Positions 9,558 through 18,959 of a stretch of 64,000 bases of DNA are shown here, in pieces. How positions within the stretch are numbered: the stretch's first letter is position 1; every line of letters begins with the position of its first letter. This DNA comes from Roseburia sp. AM59-24XD (GTDB taxonomy: Bacteria > Bacillota > Clostridia > Lachnospirales > Lachnospiraceae): contig NZ_QUET01000013.1 of assembly GCF_003478445.1 (NCBI RefSeq), positions 26,558-90,557 on the forward strand. Direction: 5' to 3'. The position numbers and the translations under genes are program-made. The notes below the pieces were generated by a model. The model saw nothing but the letters and a program-made list of their open reading frames with translations, made no database searches and was not told where the DNA came from.

Positions 9558-9776
9558 TGTGGATAAGAATAATGAATTGTCAGACAATTTGTGGATAAAA
9601 AAGACAATTTGTTTTCGAAAAAAATGATTGACAATGGATATATTGTACATATTGCACAAACAAACGAGTTTATATTAGTAGAAATGTCAAAGATAAGAGA
9701 TAAATGTGAATAGTTATCCACATTTTGTGGAAGGAAAATATGTGGAAAAATGGAGTTATTCACGAAGTTATCCACA
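9558..9776. promoter_or_regulatory. cluster of DnaA boxes
   Basis: Four perfect TTATCCACA boxes occur within 219 bases: 9558-9566 and 9590-9598 on the minus strand, 9714-9722 and 9768-9776 on the plus strand. A near match TTATTCACG lies at 9756-9764. The surroundings (about 9541-9900) are very AT-rich and carry repeated ACAATTTGT-like words. Known roles of such clusters are replication origins, DnaA titration or reactivation sites, and DnaA-regulated promoters. No dnaA or dnaN gene is nearby, and genes on both sides run the same way, so a bidirectional origin is less likely than a DnaA-binding locus. Confidence 0.65.
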
Positions 9777-9953
9777 TTGTCCACAATTTTTACCCATTTT
9801 TTACACAAAAAAATAGTTGTCAACAAGAAAATTTGTTTTGTGAAAAAGGATAAAAATATAAAAAACAGAAAAATATCTTGACAGACAAATTGTGTGACAA
9901 TTAAACGATGATCCCCTTTAATATTCAAACTTCTCTTCCGGAAAGTATGTACA

Positions 9954-10426
9954 TGCCGGTCATATTTCTTATGATCAGGATATATCATTATGATTTTTGC
10001 CATTGAAGTTTAACTGTTCTGGAAGGCTGTGTTTGAAAATTGACGCAGATCGTTAGGTTTTCTGAAAAATCTTTGCTTTGCAATGTTTCGATGAAATACG
10101 TGTCTGGACGACTGAGCCTCCTGGGTGGGTTCAGTTATTTCAGCGGGCACGCTCCCGCTACACTGCGCTACGCAGCACTACATAGCACCTTAAACAACAA
10201 GGTGCAAGTAGTGGCGAGCGCAAGTGCCCTTTGAAACATCTGAATCCCACCCTGAGGCGAGTACGGGAAGACACGTTCATCAAACATCGAAACAGCAAAG
10301 CATTTAGATTTTTCGAAAACCGTAGAACGACAAGATAATTTTCAAACACAGCCTTCCAGAGCTTTAAAATATTGAAAAGGCAAAAATCATATTCAAAATT
10401 GTTCGTCATAAGAAATATGATCGGCA
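9954..10426 (+). ncRNA. long palindromic structured RNA upstream of hpf (raiA-type candidate)
   Basis: An imperfect inverted repeat of 473 bases is centred near 10190. Matching arm segments are 9954-9974 with 10406-10426 (20 of 21, the exception a G-U), 9990-10001 with 10379-10390 (perfect), 10019-10041 with 10337-10359 (23 of 23), 10084-10093 with 10285-10294, 10099-10106 with 10269-10276, and CTGGGTGGGTTCAG near 10121-10134 with CTGAATCCCACCC near 10240. The apex is GCACCTT-AAACAAC-AAGGTGC (10185-10205), beside a small CTGCG-CTA-CGCAG hairpin. No protein fits. The position before the raiA/hpf gene suggests the raiA-motif RNA family, but I cannot confirm the consensus. The strand is assumed from the neighbours; a TTGACA at 9878 may be its -35 box. 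Confidence 0.55.
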
Positions 10427-10488
10427 TCGGCGATACGTTATTGAGAGAGAAGTTCGAATATGCTTTTGTGCAATTTGTTCATTTTTGC

Positions 10489-10517
10489 TTGCAAATTGCG
10501 GGGTAGTGTAGTATAAT
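10489..10517 (+). promoter_or_regulatory. sigma-A type promoter of hpf
   Basis: TTGCAA (10489-10494), a 17-base spacer and a perfect TATAAT (10512-10517) lie 35 bases before the hpf start. Transcription would begin just upstream of the AAAGGAG ribosome site. Confidence 0.85.
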
Positions 10518-10552
10518 ATAACCATTCTAAACAGTAAAGGAGTTGGGGACTT

Positions 10553-11080
10553 ATGCAGTATATTATCAGTGGTAAGAACATCGACGTAACAGAAGGATTG
10601 AAGGCTGCCGTTCAGGACAAGCTCGGCAAGCTGGAGAGATATTTCACACCAGAGACAGAAGTTCATGTGACCCTGAGTGTAGAGAAGGAGAGACAGAAGA
10701 TAGAGATTACCATCCCAATGAAAGGCAATATCGTCAGAGCAGAGCAGGTCAGCGATGATATGTATGTATCTATTGATCTTGTAGAAGAGATTATTGAGCG
10801 TCAGCTCCGTAAATATAAGAACAAGATTGTCGATCAGCAGCAGTCAGCAGTCAGCCTGAGCAAGGCATTTGTAGAAGAGGATATTGAGGATGACGAGGAG
10901 ATCAAGATTATCCGCTCCAAGAGATTTGCCATGAAGCCGATGGAGGCTGAGGAGGCATGTCTGCAGATGGAGCTTCTCGGACACAGTTTCTATGTATTCC
11001 GCAATGCTTCTACAGACGAGGTGAATGTTGTATATAAGAGAAAAGGTAATACATATGGTCTGATCGAGCCGGAGTTCTAG
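10553..11080 (+). CDS. hpf: ribosome hibernation promoting factor, long form
   Basis: The 175-residue protein has an N-terminal S30AE domain (about 1-105, beginning MQYIISGKNIDVTEGL) and a C-terminal dimerisation domain (about 116-175, with KRFAMKPMEAEEACLQMELLG). This is the long-HPF (YvyD/RaiA) architecture, which pairs 70S ribosomes into inactive 100S dimers in stationary phase. AAAGGAG precedes ATG 10553. It has its own promoter and a strong terminator, so it is a single-gene unit next to the long palindromic RNA. Confidence 0.95.
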   Translation: MQYIISGKNIDVTEGLKAAVQDKLGKLERYFTPETEVHVTLSVEKERQKIEITIPMKGNIVRAEQVSDDMYVSIDLVEEIIERQLRKYKNKIVDQQQSAVSLSKAFVEEDIEDDEEIKIIRSKRFAMKPMEAEEACLQMELLGHSFYVFRNASTDEVNVVYKRKGNTYGLIEPEF

Positions 11081-11131
11081 ACGATGGTGATATAAGAAAG
11101 GTATTATACAGTGGGGTGTATGATATACAGA

Positions 11132-11162
11132 CGGGTATCCGGGAGGGATACCCGTTTTTTTT
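11132..11162 (+). terminator. rho-independent terminator of hpf
   Basis: CGGGTATCC (11132-11140) and GGATACCCG (11146-11154) form a nine-base perfect stem with a five-base loop, followed by eight T. Confidence 0.95.
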
Positions 11163-11203
11163 GTGGCTGCAGAATGCTTCAGCGCCGTGTCGTAAAATAA
11201 AAG

Positions 11204-11232
11204 TTGCTTATAAATGTGAAAAATGCTATACT
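11204..11232 (+). promoter_or_regulatory. sigma-A type promoter of secA
   Basis: TTGCTT (11204-11209), a 17-base spacer and TATACT (11227-11232) lie about 78 bases before secA and directly after the hpf terminator. Confidence 0.75.
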
Positions 11233-11309
11233 TGAGTGTAATTTCGGAATTATCTGAAATTATATTTTCCTGCGATCAGGAGCAGGTATTGGAAAGGTAA
11301 GGTTATAAT

Positions 11310-13874
11310 ATGAGCTTATTTACAAAGATTTTTGGCACTCATAGCCAGCACGAGCTGAAACGAATTACACCGATTGTAGATAAAATCGAAGCGTTAGCTC
11401 CTGAATATGAGGCGCTGAGCGATGAAGAACTGCAGGCAAAGACTCCGGAGTTTAAGGAGAGACTGGCGAATGGCGAGACACTGGATGACATTCTGGTTGA
11501 GGCATTTGCGACAGTCAGAGAGGCTGCAACGCGTGTTTTAAATATGAGACATTATCGTGTACAGTTGATCGGTGGTGTGATCCTCCATCAGGGGCGTATC
11601 ACAGAGATGCGTACCGGTGAAGGTAAGACACTGGTATCAACACTTCCGGCATATTTGAATGCACTGGAGGGCAAGGGTGTTCATATTGTCACGGTCAATG
11701 ATTATCTCGCAAAGCGTGATGCGGAGTGGATGGGAAAGGTACATGAGTTCCTTGGTCTCACGGTCGGTGTGATCTTAAACTCCATGGATAATGATGAGAG
11801 ACGTGACGCATACAACTGCGATATCACATATGCGACGAATAACGAGCTTGGTTTTGACTATCTTCGTGATAACATGGTTGTTTATAAGAAGGATCTTGTA
11901 CAGAGAGAGCTTCATTATGCGATTATCGATGAGGTCGATTCCGTATTGATCGATGAGGCTCGTACGCCGTTGATCATTTCCGGACAGAGCGGAAAGTCCA
12001 CAAAGCTTTATGAAGCATGTGATATTTTTGTGAAGCAGCTGACCAGAGGTACCCGCAAGGAGCTTTCCAAGATGGATATCCTGATGGCAGAGGATGAGCA
12101 GGAGACCGGTGATTACGTTGTTGATGAGAAGGAGAAGAATGCGAACCTCACAGAAGAGGGTGTCCGCAAGGCGGAGCGTTTCTTTGGTGTTGATAATCTG
12201 GCAGATCCGGACAATCTGGAGCTGCAGCACAATATCAACCTTGCACTGCGTGCACATTCTCTGATGGCAAGAGATAAGGACTATGTAGTAAAGGATGATG
12301 AGGTACTAATCGTCGATGAGTTTACCGGACGTATTATGCCGGGACGTCGTTTCTCTGATGGTCTGCATCAGGCAATTGAGGCGAAGGAGCATGTGAAGGT
12401 GAAGCGTGAGAGTAAGACGCTCGCTACGATCACATTCCAGAACTTCTTTAATAAATATGAGAAGAAGTCCGGTATGACCGGTACTGCATTGACAGAGGAG
12501 AAGGAGTTCCGTGATATTTACGGTATGGACGTTATTGAGGTTCCAACCAATCTTCCGATTGCCCGTATTGACTATGATGATGCGGTTTATAAGACCAAGA
12601 AGGATAAATTCAATGCAGTTGTTGCTGATATTGTACAGGCACATGAGAAGGGACAGCCTGTTCTGGTGGGTACGATCACGATCGATACCTCAGAGATGCT
12701 CAGTCAGATGCTTCAGAAGAAGGGAATCCCGCACAAGGTATTAAATGCGAAGTTCCATGAGCTCGAGGCAGAGATTATCGCTGATGCCGGACAGATGGGC
12801 GCTGTAACGATCGCAACAAACATGGCAGGTCGTGGTACAGATATTAAGCTTGGCGAGGGTGTAAAGGAGCTCGGTGGTCTTAAGATCATCGGTACAGAGC
12901 GTCATGAGTCCCGCCGTATTGATAACCAGCTTCGTGGTCGTGCAGGTCGTCAGGGAGATCCGGGTGAGTCCCGTTTCTATATTTCTCTTGAGGATGATCT
13001 GATGCGTCTGTTCGGTTCCGATCGTATCAAGGGGCTGTTTGATGCAATGCCGGACGGTGAGCAGGTAGAACATAAAATGCTTTCCAGTGCGATCGAGAGT
13101 GCACAGAAGAAGATCGAGGGTAACAACTTCGGTATTCGTAAGAATCTGTTAGAGTTTGATCAGGTCAATAATGAGCAGAGAGAAGTCATCTACAAGGAGC
13201 GCCGTATGGTTCTGGATGGCGAGAATATGCGTGATACGATCCTGAGCATGTTAAAGGAGCAGGTGGAGAAGCTTGTCAGCCATGTGATCGGTGAAGAACA
13301 GAGTGCAGAGGACTGGGATATCGATGAGCTGAATAATGTGCTTCTGCCGGTTGTTCCGCTTAAGAGAATTGAGCTGACAGAGGAGCAGAAGAAGCATGGT
13401 ACAAAGGCTGAGCTGATCGAACAGCTTCAGGAAGAGGCTGTTAAGGTATATGAGGCGAAGGAGGCTGAGTTCCCTGAGCCGGAGCAGTTCAGAGAGGTAG
13501 AGCGTGTTATCCTGTTAAAGGTTATTGACCGCAAGTGGATGGATCATATTGATGATATGGATCAGCTTCGTCAGGGTATCGGTCTCCAGGCATATGGACA
13601 GAGAGATCCTGTTGTTGAGTATAAGTTTGCCGGTTTTGATATGTTCGATGCGATGATTGATTCTATTGCAGAGGAGACGATCAAGGTTCTGACTCATATC
13701 AAGATTGAGCAGAAGGTTGAGAGAGAACAGGTTGCCAAGGCGACAGGAACCAATAAGGATGAGTCTGTTGCGAAGGCTCCGAAGAAGAGAACAAGTAAGA
13801 AGATCCAGCCAAATGATCCGTGTCCGTGTGGAAGCGGTAAGAAGTATAAACAGTGTTGTGGCAGAAAATATTAA
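11310..13874 (+). CDS. secA: preprotein translocase ATPase SecA
   Basis: The 854-residue motor drives secretory proteins through SecYEG. Visible motifs are Walker A MRTGEGKT, the [12 protein letters not shown]alker B region, the helicase-like [13 protein letters not shown] segment, and a C-terminal zinc motif [13 protein letters not shown] that binds SecB or ribosomes. The ATG follows GGAAAGGTAAGG. Length is normal for the main SecA rather than the shorter accessory SecA2. prfB follows after a 100-base gap, the common secA-prfB order of Firmicutes. Confidence 0.97.
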   Translation: MSLFTKIFGTHSQHELKRITPIVDKIEALAPEYEALSDEELQAKTPEFKERLANGETLDDILVEAFATVREAATRVLNMRHYRVQLIGGVILHQGRITEMRTGEGKTLVSTLPAYLNALEGKGVHIVTVNDYLAKRDAEWMGKVHEFLGLTVGVILNSMDNDERRDAYNCDITYATNNELGFDYLRDNMVVYKKDLVQRELHYAIIDEVDSVLIDEARTPLIISGQSGKSTKLYEACDIFVKQLTRGTRKELSKMDILMAEDEQETGDYVVDEKEKNANLTEEGVRKAERFFGVDNLADPDNLELQHNINLALRAHSLMARDKDYVVKDDEVLIVDEFTGRIMPGRRFSDGLHQAIEAKEHVKVKRESKTLATITFQNFFNKYEKKSGMTGTALTEEKEFRDIYGMDVIEVPTNLPIARIDYDDAVYKTKKDKFNAVVADIVQAHEKGQPVLVGTITIDTSEMLSQMLQKKGIPHKVLNAKFHELEAEIIADAGQMGAVTIATNMAGRGTDIKLGEGVKELGGLKIIGTERHESRRIDNQLRGRAGRQGDPGESRFYISLEDDLMRLFGSDRIKGLFDAMPDGEQVEHKMLSSAIESAQKKIEGNNFGIRKNLLEFDQVNNEQREVIYKERRMVLDGENMRDTILSMLKEQVEKLVSHVIGEEQSAEDWDIDELNNVLLPVVPLKRIELTEEQKKHGTKAELIEQLQEEAVKVYEAKEAEFPEPEQFREVERVILLKVIDRKWMDHIDDMDQLRQGIGLQAYGQRDPVVEYKFAGFDMFDAMIDSIAEETIKVLTHIKIEQKVEREQVAKATGTNKDESVAKAPKKRTSKKIQPNDPCPCGSGKKYKQCCGRKY

Positions 13875-13974
13875 TGACACAGCGATAAGGATAGAGAGAT
13901 AATATGATACAGGGGCAAATGACTTTTGCCTCCAACATCATAATATTTTAAAGGGAAAGAAAGAGGTGAATAAG

Positions 13975-15088
13975 ATGGTTGAGTTTGATGCGATCAAACA
14001 GTCCCTGGCAAATTATGCCCAGCCATTGTTAGAGATGGGGGATTCACTTTGACCTGGCTAACAAAAAAGACCGGGTTGAAGAGCTGGATAAGACAATGGA
14101 AGAACCGGGATTTTGGGATAATCCCGAGAAGTCTACAGCGATAGTACAGGAAAGTAAGCATCTGAAGGATGTGATCGAGCGCTACGAGAAGCTCTGTGCA
14201 GACAGGGAAGACATGCTGATGCTTATTGAGATCGCAGAGGAAGAGAACGATACGGATATGGTTCCGGAGGTGCAGGAGAGCTATGAGGAATTCTGCAAGG
14301 AATATGAAGCCATCCGTATTGAGACGCTTCTGTGCGGAGAATACGACAAGGATAATGCCATCCTGACGCTTCATGCAGGTGCCGGCGGCACCGAGAGTTG
14401 CGATTGGGCGAGCATGCTGTGCCGTATGTATCAGCGATGGGCTGAGAAAAGAGGCTTTCAGGTTGAGATGCTCGATTTTCTGGATGGTGACGAGGCGGGT
14501 TACAAGTCTGTTACTTTGCAGATCAATGGTGAGAATGCTTACGGTTATTTGAAATCGGAGCATGGCGTTCACAGATTGGTCCGTATCTCGCCGTTTAATG
14601 CGGCAGGAAAGCGTCAGACCTCATTCGTGTCCTGCGATGTTATGCCGGATATTGAGGAGGATCTTGACATTGAGATCGCAGACGATGATATCCGTATCGA
14701 CACATACCGCTCCAGCGGTGCCGGCGGACAGCATATTAATAAGACGTCATCGGCAATCCGTATCACGCATTATCCGACCGGTATCGTGGTACAGTGTCAG
14801 AATGAGCGCTCCCAGCATATGAACAAGGATAAAGCAATGCAGATGCTGAAAGCAAAGCTGTTTATCTTAAAGCAGCAGGAGCAGCAGGAAAAGGCAAACG
14901 GTATCCGCGGCGAGTCAAAAGAGATCGGCTGGGGAAGCCAGATCCGCTCATATGTAATGCAGCCATATACAATGGTAAAGGATCACAGAACGAACGAAGA
15001 AATATCCAATGTGCAGGGTGTGATGGACGGTAATATTGATCCGTTTATCAATGCATATCTTGCATGGATCACAAAAACAAATCACTAA
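13975..15088 (+). CDS. prfB: peptide chain release factor 2, with programmed +1 frameshift
   Basis: RF2 reads UGA and UAA stops. The gene starts at ATG 13975 and runs 25 codons to an in-frame TGA at 14050. The context is ATGGGGG, six bases, then CTT TGA C, the classic RF2 autoregulatory slip site with an upstream Shine-Dalgarno-like GGGGG. Shifting +1 after CTT joins DLANKKDRVEELDKTM and gives about 370 residues in total. The stop-recognition SPF motif (ISPFNAAGKR) and the catalytic GGQ (GAGGQHINK) are present. When RF2 is scarce the ribosome slips and makes more RF2. This shift is real biology, unlike the single-base breaks elsewhere in the window. Confidence 0.96.
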
Positions 15089-15110
15089 GACAAATGGATG
15101 GAGGACGATC

Positions 15111-16337
15111 ATGGTAAAAGTAGGAGTATTAGGTTATGGAACAGTAGGCTCTGGAGTAGTGGAGATCCTTGATAAGAATAAGGACATCATTGCAAAGAGA
15201 GTTGGCAAGGATGTCTCAGTAAAGTATGTACTGGATCTGCGCGACTTCCCGGGAGACCCGGTTGAAAAGGTACTGGTACATGATTTTGAGATCATTGCAA
15301 ATGACCCGGAGATTTCTATTGTTGTAGAAACCATGGGAGGAGTTCACCCTGCCTATGAATTTGTCAGAAAATGTCTGGAGAACGGCAAGAGCGTATGTAC
15401 CTCCAATAAAGCACTGGTGGCAGCATATGGTCCGGAGCTTTTAGCACTGGCAGAGGAAAAGAACATCAACTTCCTCTTTGAGGCAAGTGTAGGCGGTGGT
15501 ATTCCGATCATCCGCCCATTAAAGACATCCCTTGCACCGGATGAGATCCTCGAGATCTCCGGTATCTTAAACGGAACAACGAACTATATTCTGACAGAGA
15601 TGACAGAGAAAGGCTCGGATTTTGATTCCGTATTGAAGGATGCACAGGACAAGGGATATGCTGAGAAGGATCCGACAGCTGATGTGGAGGGATATGATGC
15701 ATGTCGTAAGATTGCGATCCTTACCTCTCTGGCATATGGTAAGCAGCTCGATTTCGAGGATATTTATACAGAGGGTATCACAAAGATCACAGACCGTGAT
15801 ATCGCATATGCAAAGAAGATGGGAGCAAAGGTGAAGATCTTTGGCTCCAGCAAGAAGGTTGGCGATAAGGTCAGTGCAATGGTTGCTCCACAGCTTATTT
15901 ATCCGGAGCATCCGCTTTACAGCGTAGACGGCGTATTTAATGCGATCCTTGTAAAAGGAAATATGGTCGGAGATGTTATGTTCTACGGTCAGGGAGCAGG
16001 AAAGCTTGCAACTGCAAGTGCTGTTGTCTCTGATGTCATGGATGCGGCAAAGCATGCAGGTGTCAATATCATTACACTTTGGGATGCAGAGAAGCTTGAT
16101 CTGGTGGCAGCAGAGGATGCAAGAAATGTATTCTTTGTCCGTGTCAGCGGTATCAAAGCACAGAAGTCTGACAAGGTGAAGAAACTGTTTGGCAATGTCA
16201 AGATGGTTGATGCAGGATATGATGATGAGTTTGCGTTTGTTACGGAAGAGATGAGCGAGGGCGAGTACCAGAAGGCTGCAGAGCAGCTGGAGGGTGTCAT
16301 TAACAAGATCCGTGTTGATCAGACCGGTCTTGCATAA
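15111..16337 (+). CDS. hom: homoserine dehydrogenase
   Basis: The 408-residue enzyme reduces aspartate semialdehyde to homoserine for threonine and methionine synthesis. It has an N-terminal NAD(P) fold (VKVGVLGYGTVGSGV), the substrate-binding segment ISGILNGTTNYIL and a C-terminal ACT-like regulatory region (VFFVRVSGIKAQ onward), suggesting feedback control by an amino acid. ATG 15111 follows GGAGG; longer frames begin inside prfB and lack a site. A perfect hairpin ends the unit 124 bases after the stop. No partner threonine genes are nearby. Confidence 0.94.
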   Translation: MVKVGVLGYGTVGSGVVEILDKNKDIIAKRVGKDVSVKYVLDLRDFPGDPVEKVLVHDFEIIANDPEISIVVETMGGVHPAYEFVRKCLENGKSVCTSNKALVAAYGPELLALAEEKNINFLFEASVGGGIPIIRPLKTSLAPDEILEISGILNGTTNYILTEMTEKGSDFDSVLKDAQDKGYAEKDPTADVEGYDACRKIAILTSLAYGKQLDFEDIYTEGITKITDRDIAYAKKMGAKVKIFGSSKKVGDKVSAMVAPQLIYPEHPLYSVDGVFNAILVKGNMVGDVMFYGQGAGKLATASAVVSDVMDAAKHAGVNIITLWDAEKLDLVAAEDARNVFFVRVSGIKAQKSDKVKKLFGNVKMVDAGYDDEFAFVTEEMSEGEYQKAAEQLEGVINKIRVDQTGLA

Positions 16338-16460
16338 CAGACCTGCCTGCAGAAATTTGGAGACTGCATAACAGTGCAGCAATCTGCGGTGTCTACAGGG
16401 GATTTCCCTGAATTTAGCACCGTTACATATGTTGTCGCGTAAAAAAGGATAGAGAGTATG

Positions 16461-16490
16461 GAAAGCGACTGGAATCAGTCGCTTTCTTTC
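16461..16490 (+). terminator. terminator after hom, close to the tex start
   Basis: GAAAGCGACT (16461-16470) and AGTCGCTTTC (16477-16486) form a perfect ten-base stem with a six-base loop, followed by TTTC. The stem ends only 16 bases before the tex ATG at 16503, so it would also sit close to the tex ribosome site. Confidence 0.8.
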
Positions 16491-16502
16491 ATGGAGATTA
16501 AA

Positions 16503-18827
16503 ATGAATATTCAGAAAAAGATTGCAGAAGAATTAAAGATTAAGGAGTGGCAGGTTGAATCGGTTATTAAATTGATCGATGAAGGCAATACGATTCCGTT
16601 TATTGCCCGTTACCGTAAGGAGGCACACGGTTCGCTGGATGATGAGCAGCTTCGAAATCTCTCCGAACGACTGACGTATCTGCGCAATCTCGAGGAGAAG
16701 AAGCAGCAGGTACTGGCAAGTATTGAGGAACAGGGAAAGCTCACAGAGGAGTTGAAAAAACAGATTCTGGAAGCACAGACACAGGTTGTTGTGGATGATC
16801 TGTATCGTCCGTACCGCCCGAAGAGAAGAACGAGAGCAACAATCGCCAAAGAGAAGGGGCTTGATGGTCTTGCACAGATCATTATGGCACAGGAGACAGT
16901 GAAAAGTCTGGAAGAGGAAGCACAGATGTATCTTTCGGAGGAGAAGGGCGTTGATAGTGTAAAGGATGCTATTGACGGTGCGCGGGATATTATTGCGGAG
17001 CAGATTTCCGATGAGGCGGATTATCGTATATATATCCGTAAGCTCACCATGGAGGAAGGTGTGATTACATCCACTGCAAAGGACGAGAAAGAGCAGTCTG
17101 TTTATGAAATGTATTATGAGTTTCAGGAGCAGGTCAGCAAGATCGCAGGACACCGTGTGCTTGCGTTAAACCGGGGCGAGAAAGAAAAGATCCTTGTTGT
17201 AAAGCTGATCGCGCCGGAAGAGCGGATTCTGCAGTATCTTCACAAGAAGGTGATCGCCGGAGACAATGCGAATACCGAAGCAGTACTTGAGGAAGCGGTG
17301 GAGGACAGCTACAAGCGCCTGATCGCACCGGCGATCGAGAGAGAAGTGCGCAATGAACTGACAGAGAAGGCTGAGGATGGAGCAATCCGTGTCTTTGGAA
17401 AAAATCTGGAGCAGCTTTTAATGGCTCCGCCGATCGCCGGCAAAACAGTGCTTGGATGGGATCCGGCATTTCGTACCGGCTGTAAGCTGGCGGTTGTGGA
17501 TCCGACCGGAAAGGTATTGGATACTACGGTTATCTATCCGACAGCACCACAGAACAAGGTCGATGAAGCGAAGCGGGTTGTCAAAAAGCTGATTGACAAG
17601 TATGATATTTCCCTGATCTCCGTCGGAAACGGAACGGCATCCAGAGAATCCGAGCAGATCATTGCCGAGATGCTAAAGGAAATTAAGAAACCGGTACAGT
17701 ATGTGATCGTCAATGAGGCGGGGGCATCGGTTTATTCTGCAAGTAAGCTGGCAACGGAGGAGTTCCCGAACTTTGATGTAGGACAACGATCCGCCACATC
17801 CATTGCAAGAAGAATCCAGGATCCGCTGGCAGAGCTTGTGAAGATCGATCCGCAGTCGATCGGTGTAGGACAGTATCAGCATGACATGAATCAGAAAAAG
17901 CTGTCGGAGACGCTTACCGGTGTTGTGGAGGATTGTGTGAATAAAGTAGGAGTAGATCTGAACACGGCATCCGCTTCCCTGTTGGAATATATATCAGGTA
18001 TTTCCAAGACGATTGCGAAAAATATTGTCACATACCGCGAGGAAAACGGTCGTTTTACGAATCGGAAGCAGCTGCTTAAGGTGGCAAAGCTTGGTCCGAA
18101 GGCGTTTGAACAATGTGCGGGCTTTATGCGTATCCCGGATGGAGACAATCCGTTGGATGCAACGAGTGTGCATCCGGAGTCTTATCAGGCAGCAGGACAG
18201 CTTCTGGAGAAGTTAGATATGACGATGGAAGAGGTCAAAAAACTGCAGGGTGAGATCGCCAAAGCCAATACAGGAAAGCGTGGCGTGGCTCCAAAAACAA
18301 AGAAAAAGAAAGAATTTGTTGTCCGTAATACCGGTTCTGCATTTGGTGCCGCATTTGCAAAGGCGTTTGGCGAGAGCCGGCCGGAGTTTGCTGAGGAAAA
18401 GCCTGCAGAGAATATTAAGAAAGCCGGCGTAAAGGGAATTGCCGGTCGTATCCATGACAAAAAGAAAATGGCACAGGAGCTTGGAATAGGCGAGATCACG
18501 CTGGAGGATATTGTGAAGGAATTGGAAAAACCGGCAAGAGATCCGCGTGATGAAATGCCAAAACCGATCCTTCGCACAGATGTTCTTGAAATGAAGGATT
18601 TGAAGGAGGGGATGATCCTGAAAGGAACCGTGCGCAATGTAATTGATTTCGGTGCTTTTGTGGATATCGGCGTGCATCAGGACGGTCTTGTTCATATTTC
18701 CCAGTTGTCGGACAAAGGCTTTGTGAAGCACCCGTTGGATGTTGTCAGTGTCGGAGATATTGTTGATGTCAAGGTGATGAGTGTGGATCTGAAAAAACAG
18801 AGAATCCAGCTGACTATGAAACTTTAA
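16503..18827 (+). CDS. tex: Tex-like S1 RNA-binding transcription accessory protein
   Basis: This protein of about 774 residues has the Tex layout: an N-terminal helical domain with NTIPFIARYRKEAHGSLDD, a YqgF/RNase H-like core (VLGWDPAFRTGCKLAVVDP), helix-hairpin-helix repeats (VDLNTASASLLEYISGI) and a C-terminal S1 domain (GTVRNVIDFGAFVDIGVHQD). Tex/Spt6-type proteins bind nucleic acid and affect transcription. ATG 16503 is chosen over 16458 because the upstream segment is the hom terminator hairpin and GGAG precedes 16503. There is a KTKKKKEF basic linker between the HhH region and the S1 domain. Confidence 0.95.
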   Translation: MNIQKKIAEELKIKEWQVESVIKLIDEGNTIPFIARYRKEAHGSLDDEQLRNLSERLTYLRNLEEKKQQVLASIEEQGKLTEELKKQILEAQTQVVVDDLYRPYRPKRRTRATIAKEKGLDGLAQIIMAQETVKSLEEEAQMYLSEEKGVDSVKDAIDGARDIIAEQISDEADYRIYIRKLTMEEGVITSTAKDEKEQSVYEMYYEFQEQVSKIAGHRVLALNRGEKEKILVVKLIAPEERILQYLHKKVIAGDNANTEAVLEEAVEDSYKRLIAPAIEREVRNELTEKAEDGAIRVFGKNLEQLLMAPPIAGKTVLGWDPAFRTGCKLAVVDPTGKVLDTTVIYPTAPQNKVDEAKRVVKKLIDKYDISLISVGNGTASRESEQIIAEMLKEIKKPVQYVIVNEAGASVYSASKLATEEFPNFDVGQRSATSIARRIQDPLAELVKIDPQSIGVGQYQHDMNQKKLSETLTGVVEDCVNKVGVDLNTASASLLEYISGISKTIAKNIVTYREENGRFTNRKQLLKVAKLGPKAFEQCAGFMRIPDGDNPLDATSVHPESYQAAGQLLEKLDMTMEEVKKLQGEIAKANTGKRGVAPKTKKKKEFVVRNTGSAFGAAFAKAFGESRPEFAEEKPAENIKKAGVKGIAGRIHDKKKMAQELGIGEITLEDIVKELEKPARDPRDEMPKPILRTDVLEMKDLKEGMILKGTVRNVIDFGAFVDIGVHQDGLVHISQLSDKGFVKHPLDVVSVGDIVDVKVMSVDLKKQRIQLTMKL

Positions 18828-18846
18828 ACAGAAAATGACTAATTTT

Positions 18847-18876
18847 TTGCTTTTTACTGAGGGAATATGTTATAAT
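18847..18876 (+). promoter_or_regulatory. sigma-A type promoter of the sulfate-activation module
   Basis: TTGCTT (18847-18852), an 18-base spacer and a perfect TATAAT (18871-18876) lie after tex. A strong GGAAGGAGG site follows at 18882-18890. Confidence 0.7.
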
Positions 18877-18896
18877 CACTTGGAAGGAGGAGTGCG

Positions 18897-18932
18897 GTGT
18901 GTTTTGAAGGATCCGAAGTGATCTTTTCATAA
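18897..18932 (+). CDS. possible 11-residue leader peptide
   Basis: A GTG start placed six bases after the best ribosome site in this region (GGAAGGAGG) opens a frame of 11 codons ending in TAA at 18930. It is in the same frame as the large downstream gene, whose own GTG start at 18960 has almost no ribosome site. It could be a leader peptide that controls translation of the next gene, or a decayed 5' end of that gene. The peptide (VCFEGSEVIFS) has no known match. Confidence 0.25.
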   Translation: MCFEGSEVIFS

Positions 18933-18959
18933 AAATGACACAATTGCACGATAATATCA

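Noticed and set aside
9541..9900. Chromosomal replication origin (oriC)
   Set aside because: The DnaA boxes are real, but dnaA/dnaN are absent and genes keep the same main direction on both sides, so I only claim a DnaA-box cluster.
13875..13974. Terminator between secA and prfB
   Set aside because: GGGGCAAA/TTTTGCCTC forms a short stem but no T-run follows; readthrough into prfB is likely.
15036..15110. Longer start for homoserine dehydrogenase inside prfB
   Set aside because: No ribosome site; GGAGG and the family N-terminus MVKVGVLGYGTVG fix the start at 15111.
16458..16502. Longer start for tex
   Set aside because: The extra 15 codons are the two arms of the hom terminator hairpin.
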